A stretch of 64,000 bases of DNA, taken from assembly GCA_009823395.1 (NCBI GenBank), contig CM020515.1, forward strand, positions 9,725,989 to 9,789,988. The letters are read 5' to 3'. This stretch comes from Thamnaconus septentrionalis (lineage: Eukaryota > Chordata > Actinopteri > Tetraodontiformes > Monacanthidae). Shown here in pieces: positions 46,548 to 57,855 of this stretch; the first letter of the stretch is position 1, and each line of letters starts with the position of its first letter. Below the pieces are notes generated by a model that ran no database searches, was not told the DNA's origin, and was given only the letters and a program-made list of their open reading frames with translations. Both the position numbers and the translations under genes were made by a program.

Positions 46548-49500
46548 CATCCCGACCATAATGACTGTGGCAGTTTTAGGATAGAACAGTTTCTGAGTTT
46601 CTCGTGTGAAAATAGCAAATATAAAGCATTCACTTTTTTTGTTTTAACCTAAGCAGTCAATTAAGAGAAATTCTTGTTTACAATTACAACATAGCCTAAA
46701 ATCAATTTTAAAAAAAAAGTGGAAACGTAATTTCTGTTTCTCTTTTATCCACTAACATCCACATGTGACGTTGATGAGATTTTTAATTGTAATTCTGAGT
46801 GTCATTTACAATGCTTTTGTAAAATAAATTTAAAATAAAATACAATTTTGTAAATATATGGACTTGCACATATCTTGATGTTTTTGCGGGTAAAAGCAGC
46901 TGAAGGCTCATGTTTATGTCACTTTATTTGGTACACTAAATTTTCCTGTAATGATGCTGATGTGGCGCTTTAAAGTCACTGACTTCACCGCCACATTCTG
47001 ATGCTCAATTTGAACTTTAGCAAGTCATCTTGACTATGTCAAGCTGGCTAATTGGATGATTTTTTTATTTTTGTTTTGCATTAATGAACAACTGAAAAGG
47101 CATACCAAATAAAGTGATGGGTGACTGTGTGTGCTGTATACAGAGGACCCCCACCCCTTCTTCCTTCACCATCTTGAAAAAAAAAGAAAAAAAAACACCT
47201 GTCAGGAGCAGCCTCCCTTCCACTAAAAAAAGAAGACGAAACTACACAGTGGGAGGCTCGGTTGGTGGCCACAGACTGAACCGAGATCAATCTCCCCGTG
47301 CAGCAACAACTTGCAATGACAGTGTCCCAGACGTGTGTGAGTTCCCAGCAGCCCCAGTGGCTGATGAGGAGGCGGCTGCTGCAGAAAACACTAATGGCTG
47401 CTCTCGAGCGAGACACACTCATTAGCGGGGCGCACTAATGAAAACAAACCAGAACACAAGTTTCAGCGTGATCTCTCAGGTCAGGGGTGGGAGTGGTGTG
47501 ATTATTTGGTTAACTAGTATGCTTTAAAGTTAAGCAAAGTATCCCTCATTACTCAGGGATCGATTACACCTGGCCTTAGCTAACACCCCATTTCCCCTCC
47601 TCCCCCTGGCACTGTGTGTAAACCTATATTCCAAGCTGGAATTTCGCACCGAGAGCTTTATGAGTTTGTTTTCGAGCTCGACACCTCGATTTAGCGACAA
47701 ATATGCACGGCGACAGAAGACGTCAGAATGCAGTGAAGTGGCAGTTTTCCTTAGAACTTTTTTTTGTTGCTCGTTGTCCTTGACAGGAGACACGATTATG
47801 TTTCTGAAGAGGGAAAATTGCACCTCATTAAAACCCAACACCCATCTTTCCTCCCCGTGACCCCAACATGTAATGCTGCAGTCATGTGAGTCGACAGTTT
47901 TTTCAAGTGTTGTTTTGAATGTTATTCTATGAAATTCTGCATCCGGAAGAAATATATTTTTAAATCATGAAAGTGCATGATTTGATATTGTTTGTTATAT
48001 TTTCGTGCTGTTGCAAAATGGTATGACAATAAAGTTTTTTCTTGAATCCTTCTGAAGCACTAGCGATAGCTCAGTCACCCACAAGAAAGTTTTTCACTGT
48101 AAGGTTTACTTCTAAGATTGAAAATAGTCTTAGTACGGACTCACCAACTAAAGCTTAAATCAGCAAATGATAAGTGGCTCAAAGGCTTGGAAAAAAATAA
48201 AACATTCTTTGGCTATGATAGGCTGATTTGTGTGAGGCCAGGTTTGTTTGTTGAACTTACTTAGCTCTATCTAATTAAGAGTAATGCTGATGTTTCTGCC
48301 TCAAAATAACCAGAGATTAATTCTAAAAAGGTTCATAATGAGATCAATGAATAACAAAAAACACTTTACCTGTGTTATATGCGGACATGGCTTGAGGAAT
48401 CAGAGGTTGTCTGGTTTAAGTCCATGGCCTGGTCTGGTCTGGTGGGGGGGTGAAATTGAAAACAGCGTGCTTAATAAACATGAAATGGAAAAATAAATTT
48501 TGAATTAGATGAGCAGATCAGATGATTGAATTTCTTGCGATTTATAACTTCATGGCCGTCAAAATTAGAAGAATGTTGTTTTGTTGTTGTTGGGTTTTGT
48601 TTTGTTTTCATTTTAATGACTCCATTACTAATCCGGCCTGCAAATGTGATAATGGTCTCCCAGAGTAAACTTCTTGACCCCTTTCCTGCCGTGCATCTCG
48701 ACAGAACGACTGCCTGCAAACCTGCAGTTCGTACTGAATCAAGCTGCCCTAGAAACCTGCGGGCCCCTGGCCACTGATCAGCAGCTGGTGCAGAAACACC
48801 AGCACACAGGTTTGGTGCACCTGCTCGTGCTGCAAAAATAAGTGTCCCATTTCCCAAGATCAATTACGGCAAGTGCAACTGGCGAGCCGCGATACACTTT
48901 TAGTTGCGTTGGCACTTTCATTCCGTCACAGGTCTGCGTCTATACGCACCAAGCCGCACCACAGCCTGCACAGCTTCTCTTATTTTTCCACCCTTAGCGG
49001 GGCCTGTGTTACAAAGCGGAGACCAGGGGCGTATGGCTGACATTTATTTTGGTTGCTCAAACTCAAATATGTCAGTGTTTCCATGACGATGAATACAAAA
49101 AAAAAAAAGAAAATCCAATGTTGTTCACCTGAGTTAAATATAAAATTTGGCATCCTCATGGCACTTTGGGAGGCACATAGAGGGAGGCAGATCTTTGACG
49201 TGTCCTGAGTGGGAGCTAATAGTGATTACTGATTAACAAAAACAGCAAGCGGAACAATATGAAAGAGATAACAAATGATTCTCTGTAGTTTAACAATTTC
49301 CATCTCTTAACTACATGTGTGGACTTGCATTTTTTCCAGATCTGCAAGTCCACACATGCAACATGCGTTCCATAAAGTGAAGCAAGCAAAGGAAGCAAAG
49401 TATGTGAAAAAAGTATTTTTAAAAATGCATAAATTTTTGTTGATGTGGGCTAATAAGCTTGATGTCATGTTTTGTTCAGTCACAATCTCTGGCATCATTA

Positions 49501-50136
49501 AAACTTTCAAAAAAGTTGAACTTTTCAACTTTATATTAAGACAAAATGAATGCGGATGTGTCACCACAGCCAACGAGCACCAATTTGTGCTCCTTTCATC
49601 TTTGACGCATTGTTTACTTGCACTAGATCACAAGGTGAGACCACTTATTCATTAATTTAATTAATTAATTAATTAATTAATTATTCTTAATGAGCTGGGA
49701 TGTTTATCAGTCTCGTCTGGAGTGTGTTCCCTATCTGGAGCAAGTGTTTGCGAGATTGAGTGCCTGTACAGCGCCCCACTGAGGCTGTTTGAGACGGTGC
49801 TGACGACCTGTCTTCCCGTTGAAGCTTTGGCAGTTGATGCCTGTTCTGCCGGCTCCGTGTAATCACCAGCGGCTGTTTCGTAGGCAGTTTTTTTTTCTTT
49901 TTTTTTTTTCCTTAGAATCGGCTTCATCACATTACGCATTTCAAGAATTCCCTGATGTTACATAACAGAACAGGAATAATGTTGTTACACATAATAAGAT
50001 AAAGGTAAAGAAAGGAATACATGGGGAAAATAAGTTCCCATGCATTTGAATATATACAGATTCAAATGCATGAAACGATTACCTATGTTTGTCTTTTTTG
50101 TTGTTTATGACACACACACACACACGCGCGCGTGTG

Positions 50137-50167
<31 letters not shown>

Positions 50168-50504
50168 TAATAGCAGGTGTATCAGAGGGTGCTGCATTTT
50201 TAGCTTTAGCAAACAGGAACGATGCTAGCGTGAGCTATAACGTCATCTGAACTAACAAGATCAAAAAAAGAAATCTGATTCGTCATCTAGCTAATAACTT
50301 GCACAAATAAGCGCATTAGCCTATTTTCCCCGGCGTGGAAAGAGAAATAAACACAGAACACTCTGCCATGTGTGTTCAAACCCAACTTTGGGACAAAGCA
50401 GCGAAAGCAGAGGGGAAAATAAAACTCCTCTTAAAAAAAAAAAAAAAAAACGCAACATGTGGTATCCGTACTATAAAAGGCAAGTGGAAACACTGATATA
50501 TTTG
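46548..50504. repeat. 3.95 kb tandem duplication, copy 2 (noncoding)
   Basis: A near-identical, head-to-tail copy of 42601-46547. The differences I can see are mostly one-base indels in homopolymers (for example AACACCCATTTCCC versus AACACCCCATTTCCCC), a few substitutions (GATGTGACGC versus GATGTGGCGC) and a restructured CA tract. After AAACACTGATATATTTG the text leaves the repeat (TGTACCTTTTC). Confidence 0.9.
50110..50166. repeat. Alternating CA/CG tract, Z-DNA-prone
   Basis: About 55 bp of almost strict purine-pyrimidine alternation: a CA run, a CGCGCG core with GTGTGCGCGCG, then another CA run. The matching place in copy 1 (about 46167-46219) is interrupted by TCTGCGTGCCGCC, so the tract has changed since duplication. 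Confidence 0.8.
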
Positions 50505-52780
50505 TGTACCTTTTCTAGCTGTAATAAACTCAATTAGCGAGAAAAAAATGTTACAAATGCGCACACCATTGTGGCAGGGACGGGGAGATAACAGTCAGAC
50601 GAATGGGCTGATTATATCCTGCGTGATGGATTCGAGTCCCGTCACCGTTTACTGATCAGCTTTTAGATACTGTATATTGCCATAGGTAACGGAACAATGT
50701 GCCAAAAGTGCAGGAACAAACACGGGGCAGGGGCAGCGGGAGTGCTGGACAAAACAGACGGCGACGGCGGTTGCGTAAGTGGAGTACCTGCCACGGTGCT
50801 GATCCTGAGTGTCCTGCCAGAACGGTTCTGCTCATGTCTGACTGAGCTTTGAGTAAACATCCTGTGCTCTGACCGGTGGCCTGCGCCCGCGCACAGGGAC
50901 GGCCGCGGCATGACGCTAGGGCTCTGAATCGAATCAGGGCAGCGTGTGCTAATTATCTGAAATGTGATAAAAAGTGTGATCAAAGGCGACGGGCTCGTGT
51001 CCGGCAGTGTGGCCGGCCAACTCTGGCCCACTTCGTCCCGCTGTAGCGACGGCGAGGCAGCCTTAAAAATAACTTTGGAGGTACCGACGGTGCTCCGGGT
51101 TGCAAGCGTCCCTGTAGGGCCACTGCACATCCCCATCTGGCGTACCGTCTCCTGACTGAACCCATAACCCATTTACGGGGGGGCCTGACATCGCAGATGC
51201 GAAATAGCAGCAACAACATGGTGAAGACACGGCGCTTTAGATGACACACGATGCTCGCGACACATTTGGGTGTTTCTCTCGAGGTTCAAAATGCACAAAG
51301 CACGCTGCGGTTTCGCACGAGACGTCCGCGCAGGCTCATGTGAACTTTCTCGGTAAACAAAGTTCCAGCTGCTCCGATGCTCGCAAAGGTCAAACATGTT
51401 TTCCTATTCTCATGGGAAAACTGATCCTCGGCCCACCGTGGCTCAGCTTCCTTGGAGGCCAACGTATTCCAGTGTCACACATACCTTCCACCCATCATGC
51501 TGCACTTATACACGACCCCGTTGAATCTGGGTCAAGCCTGAGCTGGAGCTACCGGGTGTGTCGCTGTGCGGTGAGACTCGCAAAAATGATGAACCCATGC
51601 TAAAGAGTCGCCTGGCATGGGGGTTCACTGAAGCTAACACAGACTTTAACCTGGCATGGTGGGAATCACTTGTGGTTGTACTAAAGCAGGATATTGATTG
51701 GGAAAGTCCATTCCTCTGTCAAATTATTATTATCCAGGCTCATACTTGTATATAGGTTTCATATTAATCATTCATTTTAGTCATAGTTATGGTTGCAAGG
51801 AGTTTATACAAACATCCGGCTAAAGAGACGAGAGTCCAGTTCACTGCAATTAGACTCTCAGTTCCCACAGAATGTCTCACTTTGGGATGATTTGAATGAT
51901 CCTCCTGCTTTATCAAACGTCTTGACATAAATATTGATTGGACGGATTACAATTAAAATGGTCTACCTGCAACAGGCTATATCTTTTTTACTCATTGAAA
52001 AAGCCAATTTCATCTGATTTAATAACTTTGTCCATCTTGTACCATGTCAGAATATTGCCAATCAGCTATTTTGTCACATCAAGACTTTTGAGTTGATTTT
52101 GCATACACTCATCAGGGTATTCAAATTGCTCTGATGAGCAACATACTGCGTAACATCGCCGCCATCACAGTGGATCAATATCAATACCGTGAATCAAGTT
52201 TCGGCTTAATTAAAGAGGGAGGAGCTGTCTATGAAATCCTAGAACACGGAGGAGCTTCAACATTTTCTGCCCTCAACCACGCACGCATGCACGCAGGCAG
52301 GCTGGCACGACACGAGCCAGTGTTGTTCGGCAAGACACCTGCCTACACGTGCTTTTCAATGTCCAGTGGGCCCAAAAAGGGCTGCCTTGCTTTCTGAATG
52401 AGTCAAACTGGAAACCGCGCCGCCCCCACTCTAATCATTTTAGTCAAAAGCTGAAGACGATTAAAGCCTGCAGCTTTCAACTGGAATGGATGGTGATTTT
52501 TTTTTTTAATACAAATGATTTAACAATAGGATGGATTGTTAATAACCACTTTAATATTTACAGCATGTTCAATCTTATTTTTTATATTTATTTTGTTTGT
52601 ATTTATCATTACATTTACGTTTACTTTTATCTAACTCCACTTTGATAAACCACTTTATAATGTTCTATTCTTTTCCTTTGTAATATAAAAGTGCACGCAT
52701 TAAAATCCATTGCCAGTTATTATTGGGTGCTCTTCCCTTAAACTCAGTGTGTCTGCGAAACATTGGGGCAACACTTGACA
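50505..52780. other. Unique intergenic region upstream of kcnj12
   Basis: Not part of the duplication. It includes GC-richer text around 50700-51170 and 51240-51330 with several CpGs, then AT-rich sequence. Short reading frames exist, but none shows a recognisable protein. It could hold distal promoter or enhancer sequence for kcnj12, which is speculation. Confidence 0.4.
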
Positions 52781-53431
52781 CATGCGCAGGCTCCAAATGC
52801 CAAGTATCTACAGTGACACCGCGCAGGGAGGGGGAGGACGGGAGCCGAGCAATGAGCAATAGTTCACTGGATGTGGGATACGGAGCGGGATCCGCTGCAG
52901 AAGATCAGATAGCAGATACACCAAGAAAGTGTGAGACCGTCGGCCGCCTGTGACTCTGAAACAAGCTGTGAGGAATCGATCTCCAGATTGGATTAGACCA
53001 CCGACGGGCCATGTGATCCGTTCAGAGATTTAATTTATCTCTGATAAAATCGCTGCGCTCTCGGAGGTTCAAAATGATGCGTTGGACACTCGGCTAGAAT
53101 CATTTTCCAATTTCTTGTCGGTTTCTCTCTGAATGGATATCAATTGAGGCGAGCCTCTGGAAAAGCTTAAGAGAAGGGTGGTGAATGTGATGGTCTCCCC
53201 ACTGCGCCGAGGACGCCCATCTAAACTAGGAGACACGGTCATGATGATGGTGCTCCACAGCCGTTTACTTTTCTGCCTCAGGAGGATAGAGTGGTTCTAC
53301 CCATAGCAGAAGAGAAGAGTCTAATCAAGCCCGAGGAGAAGCATGCGGCAGTTTTGACTTTGTTCTGGGGGGGAAAAAGGAAGTGAAGCTGAACGGAGCG
53401 CAGAGAAATACTGGGAACAGGTCCGAACAAG
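52781..53431 (+). other. kcnj12: Candidate kcnj12 noncoding first exon
   Basis: GC-richer sequence that ends in GTCCGAACAAG followed by the strong donor GTAAGG at 53432. Mammalian KCNJ12 has 5' noncoding exons and an intron-free coding exon. A good acceptor (CTCTATTTACAG) precedes the coding exon at 55836, so a 2.4 kb intron would join them. The start of the exon is not defined. Confidence 0.35.
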
Positions 53432-55836
53432 GTAAGGAGGAACCACTTGCTTTGAGACAAAAACATCATGATAAGACTTTTCAATCTGCTAGATTGAGTT
53501 CTGTAATGGTTTGATTTTTCAGCATAATCTAAAACAGTTACTACTGTGTGGGAAATGTGAGCAGAGAAGAGAACAAGGGAGCGGAGACAAGCCTCTTCTC
53601 CAGCCCTCTCAGATCACAGCACAGCAGGAAGAGTGTGGCTCCTGGGGGAGCTGCGAGGAACAGCCACACAAAAATATTAGATATTAATAACTGTTGGACA
53701 CTCAACAACTCGCTTCCTAGCAACTAGAGCAACTGTCAGGCGTAATACACTCATTGACAATTACTAAATAACAGGCAGAAGTTGTATTGAATTTGTTGTT
53801 GGTTGGTTGGGGTTGGTTGGTTGGTTGTTTCCATGGGGGAAAAAAAATTAATTCTGTGTATTAAATATAGCTTTGGTTTGTTTTGGCATGCTGTTTAGCA
53901 TGAACTGCAGCCTTATGACCCCAAGTCGAAGTTGTGTTATAAATACATTGCCTCTTGTTAAGGCTTCCAAATGGTGCAACTTGTTTGAGTTGAAAAAAGG
54001 TTAAAAATCAAACTGGGCAAATCATCAGTGTTGTCATGTTATGTATATTTGTTGTTTAGCAGAGGAATCTGCTGAAGGTAGCATGAAACCAGCGAGCCTA
54101 TCGGCTAGAGCCTTGTTAATACCAGAGTAAATAAAAACTTACTTCTATTTGAGAAAGAGGTGCGCTGTTTAACGACTTAATCTATGCAAACAAGTAACCG
54201 AACTTAAAATCCAAAACACTTTTGAAATTCATGAATGAAGTGTACATTTAGCACAAAGAATCTGATCCTAAAAAGACAGGATCCTCCTGATATAAGGGAG
54301 CAACTCAAGGCTCTCCTGATGTATGACTCCCTCACCATATTTCTCTGAGCTCAGCCACCTACAGGATTCTCGCACTGGCGTTGCCTTTCATCAGTCCCAT
54401 CCTTCAGGTTAACACTCATGACTGAAAGGGGAAGATCGTATCATATTTCACTCAGCATTTATTTAGCCTTTTAAGCCCGTCCCGTGTCGACTTAGTGCAG
54501 ATTCTGAAATCTCATGAGCCAATTTTCCCATTGCTGGCAAACACGATGCCAAGATACCTACTGTCTCACACCTTTGTGCGTCCAGCAGGACACATCATCA
54601 TCCTTCAGGAAATAACACCCACAGAGCACATCACGACCCCAGACATAGATGTGCTAACTCTTATCAACTTCTAAAAAATGCCAAAGATGCCATACAGGAT
54701 GTCTCAGCAACCAAAATTGACAACTCAACTCAAATTAGGTAAAAAGAAGCCACCTGTTATTAGGTGATCATATGAGAAGTGAGAAAACACTGGACCTGGG
54801 TAAGGTCATCAGTCTTTACTTAACGTAGAGTTGTGGTGGTGCGGTGATGACGGTACAAGGAAGTACCCTAAATTGCTTTTAATTTACAAATTCCACAAAA
54901 TCCTCAGCCAACACATCCTATCAGATTGATTAATTTGGTTTGTTAAATTGGGGAGAATAAATAAAAAGAAACAATTAACTGGAAAAAAACAGGTTGAAGC
55001 TTTTTTTCCATGGCTGTTGTGAAAAAACGAGTTTCGCATCTGATCTGTTTCTCCCAATTTTTGTTGTATGTGGGACATGTCACAGTAATTTTCTGACTGG
55101 TCATTTTCTGTTCATATTATTTTCCGCCTCACAGGACTATAATGCGGCCTCATCACTGTACTCCAGTAACACTAATAGCTGTGGCAGCTGCAGGAAACGG
55201 GGAATACGTCATGTAAAATTGCAGGGCATTGGATTAGCTGCCTATTTCTGTACGGCAATGATAGCAGAATTATGGTAGAGATTTGGGGGGGGGGAGGTTG
55301 CGAAGAAAGGGAAGCCAGGGCAAAAAAGGACACGGCAAAAACAAAGCTATAAGATTTTGACTGGGAAACTATGTGCTAAAAATAGGTAGCAGTGATTTGT
55401 GGCGCAAGAGCTGGGTTTTAATGTTGGAGCGCTTGAAAAAAAGGTTTCTTGCCTTAAACAACATTTAAACGGCTGAAGGACTTTATGACAAATTTGCATA
55501 TGTGTGTTCAGAGGTAAACCAATAAAAGTTCGGCAGCATTGGAAGGCAAAAACACTGCTTCAGGGAGTCAAGTTTAAATATCAAAATTCTGTCCTGGAGC
55601 ATTACCACAACTGAAGCAAAAGTGGACTTAAAAAAAACTACTTAAGCTATTTAAAGAGAGAAATACATCACTGTGACAAGTTTGCGAACACTATACATGC
55701 CCCTGAGACCTGAAGAAGCAATATGCTGTTAAGATGATTATGATACCAAGGGTGCATTTACATACATCCAAATGCTTTGTTTTTAAGAAACATAACAAAA
55801 AAAGGTTGATACTTAAACACTATTCTCTATTTACAG
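53432..55836. other. Probable kcnj12 5'UTR intron or intergenic DNA
   Basis: Mixed AT-rich sequence with a GGTT-type simple repeat near 53797-53825. No coding region is supported. Confidence 0.4.
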
Positions 55837-55980
55837 GATACTGCTTTGTGCAGTACCGTTCCAGTCAACTCGACACTGGGGCGTTTTTTGACGAGAAGAG
55901 TGCACTTCCTGTTAAGCCCGGTCACAATTGTATGAGCGGGGCCGATAGTCTGAACCCGCGTGGCTCTGCTCCACTGAGGC
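55837..55980 (+). other. kcnj12: kcnj12 5'UTR in the coding exon
   Basis: It starts after the acceptor CTCTATTTACAG. Short ATG-containing frames lie in it, including ATGAGCGGGGCCGATAG, which terminates before the main start. Confidence 0.45.
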
Positions 55981-57282
55981 ATGAGTGTGGGAAGGTCCAA
56001 CCACCACCATCACCACCACCACCACCACCACCACAGCTTCCTGTCCTGTGAAGAAGAAGGTCTGAGGCTGAGTACCATGCCTGCCGTGGGCAGCTTCGGC
56101 AATGGCAAGATCCACACCAGACGCAAATCCCACAGCCGGTTCGTCAGCAAGGCTGGCCAGTGCAACGTCCACTTCTCCAACATGGACGAGAAATCCCAGC
56201 GGTACATATCAGACATTTTCACCACCCTGGTGGACATCCGCTGGCGCTACATGTTCTTGCTCTTCAGCCTGGCGTTCGTGGTGTCCTGGCTGTCCTTTGG
56301 CCTGGCTTTCTGGGTCATCGGCCTCCTGCACGGCGACATGGACCGTCCAGCGGGGGATGAAACCTTTGTCCCGTGCGTCACACAGGTCCACACCTTCGTG
56401 GCAGCCTTCCTGTTCTCCGTGGAGACCCAGACCACCATCGGCTACGGCGCTCGCTGCGTCACGCAGGAGTGCCCAGCCGCGGTCTTCATGGTGGTCTTTC
56501 AGTCCATCGTTGGATGCATCATCGATGCCTTCATGATCGGCGCCATCATGGCCAAGATGGCGCGGCCCAAGAAGCGTGCAGAGACTCTCCTGTTCAGCTA
56601 CAACGCGGTCATCGCAATGCGCGACGGGAAACTCTGTCTCATGTTCAGGGTTGCCAACCTGAGGAAGAGCCACATCGTGGAAGCTCACGTCCGGGCCCAG
56701 CTGGTCAAGCCCCGGTACACCGAAGAGGGCGAGTACATCCCCTTGGATCAGATCGACATGAACGTGGGCTACGACAAAGGGACTGACCGCCTGTTCCTTG
56801 TCGCCCCGCTGACTGTCATACACGAAATTGATGAAGAGAGTCCGCTGTTTGGCATCAGCAAGCAGGACCTGGAGACGTCCGACTTTGAGCTCGTGATCAT
56901 ACTCGAGGGGCTGGTGGAGGCCACGGCGATGACGACGCAGGCGCGCAGCTCGTACCTGCCCTCGGAGATCCTGTGGGGCCACCGCTTCGAGCCCGTCATC
57001 TTCGAGGAGAAGAGCCAGTACAGGGTAGACTACGCCTACTTCCACAAGACCTTCGAGGTGCCGTCCACCCCTAGGTGCAGCGCCAAGGACATGGAGGAGA
57101 GGAAATTCCTCGCGTCGGGCGCCAACTCCTTCTGTTACGAGAACGAGCTGGCCTTCATTGGCAGGGACGAAGAGGAGGACGAGGCAGACGACAAGAAGGG
57201 GAAGAGCCCCTCGGAGCTGGTAAACGAGCAGGTCACCCCGGGACGTGACCCGATGTCGTCCCACAGGGAATCAGTGATGTAA
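55981..57282 (+). CDS. kcnj12: kcnj12, inward rectifier K+ channel Kir2.2
   Basis: A tetrameric plasma-membrane channel that sets resting potential in muscle, heart and neurons; it needs PIP2 and rectifies by Mg2+/polyamine block. One intron-free frame, 433 aa. Seen: N-terminus MSVGRSN, then 11 His (8-18), then [11 protein letters not shown]; cytoplasmic [22 protein letters not shown]1 about 90-113; pore helix and filter TQTTIGYG (149-156) flanked by Cys132 and Cys159; TM2 about 168-193 with the rectification Asp182 (CIIDAFMIG); PIP2-binding [10 protein letters not shown]; the polyamine-site region HIVEAHVR (Glu234); gating-loop [14 protein letters not shown]; Golgi/ER-export FCYENE (384-389); an acidic tail; and the C-terminus RESVM. 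Residues align with Kir2.2 through the N-terminal EEEGL..STM and FGNGK..HTRR blocks that Kir2.3 lacks. Synteny with natd1 and tmem11 agrees. A poly-His tract at this site is odd. Confidence 0.95.
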   Translation: MSVGRSNHHHHHHHHHHHSFLSCEEEGLRLSTMPAVGSFGNGKIHTRRKSHSRFVSKAGQCNVHFSNMDEKSQRYISDIFTTLVDIRWRYMFLLFSLAFVVSWLSFGLAFWVIGLLHGDMDRPAGDETFVPCVTQVHTFVAAFLFSVETQTTIGYGARCVTQECPAAVFMVVFQSIVGCIIDAFMIGAIMAKMARPKKRAETLLFSYNAVIAMRDGKLCLMFRVANLRKSHIVEAHVRAQLVKPRYTEEGEYIPLDQIDMNVGYDKGTDRLFLVAPLTVIHEIDEESPLFGISKQDLETSDFELVIILEGLVEATAMTTQARSSYLPSEILWGHRFEPVIFEEKSQYRVDYAYFHKTFEVPSTPRCSAKDMEERKFLASGANSFCYENELAFIGRDEEEDEADDKKGKSPSELVNEQVTPGRDPMSSHRESVM

Positions 57283-57855
57283 CCCACGACTGCTGCTACC
57301 CTGCCAAGCAATGCAAGCGTCGCAAAAGGAACCCGTCGTCCTGCTGCCACGAGGATTCTATTTCAGGCTTTTTTCTCCACTCTGCTGCAACTGGAAAAGA
57401 CATTTCTCAGCTGTATCTAGCAAACAATGGATGGCGGGATGGATGGATGGCATCTCTCGCTGGATAATGGTTATCAAGCTTTACCAAACTGTCATGTTTC
57501 CATCTGCAGAAGATTTCTCCAACAACATGCATGACAGTAGCATATTTCAATGACAATCTGGGAAACGGTCCAGGGAGAACTGATGTTTACAGTCCTCAAG
57601 TGTGTGATTTTAACACTGAGCGTTTGGTGGCTATTTTTTTGTTCAAATGGAGATAGAGATCATATCTTAACAATAAAACTCAAAATAATCCGAGTAATTA
57701 CACTGACAATTAAAGGTTGCGTTGTATACATATAGTACAAACAATATATGTACATAGTGCGGAGTGCATGTAATTCTGGGAGTTCCATGATAAGTTTGAG
57801 TTTAAAAATGACATTTAATGTTGCTTCGTATTAATAAAATAATACATATATGTAT
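57283..57855 (+). other. kcnj12: kcnj12 3'UTR
   Basis: AATAAA signals at 57672-57677 and 57833-57838. A TGGA-type short repeat (ATGGATGG) lies near 57427-57451. Confidence 0.45.

Noticed and set aside
50617..50646. tRNA-like T-arm (GATTCGAGTCCCGTCACC)
   Set aside because: A 7 bp stem with a T-loop-like centre is present, but no acceptor stem, D arm or A box can be paired upstream.
55912..57264. Long minus-strand frames opposite kcnj12
   Set aside because: They are antisense shadows of the GC-rich Kir2.2 coding exon with no domain of their own.
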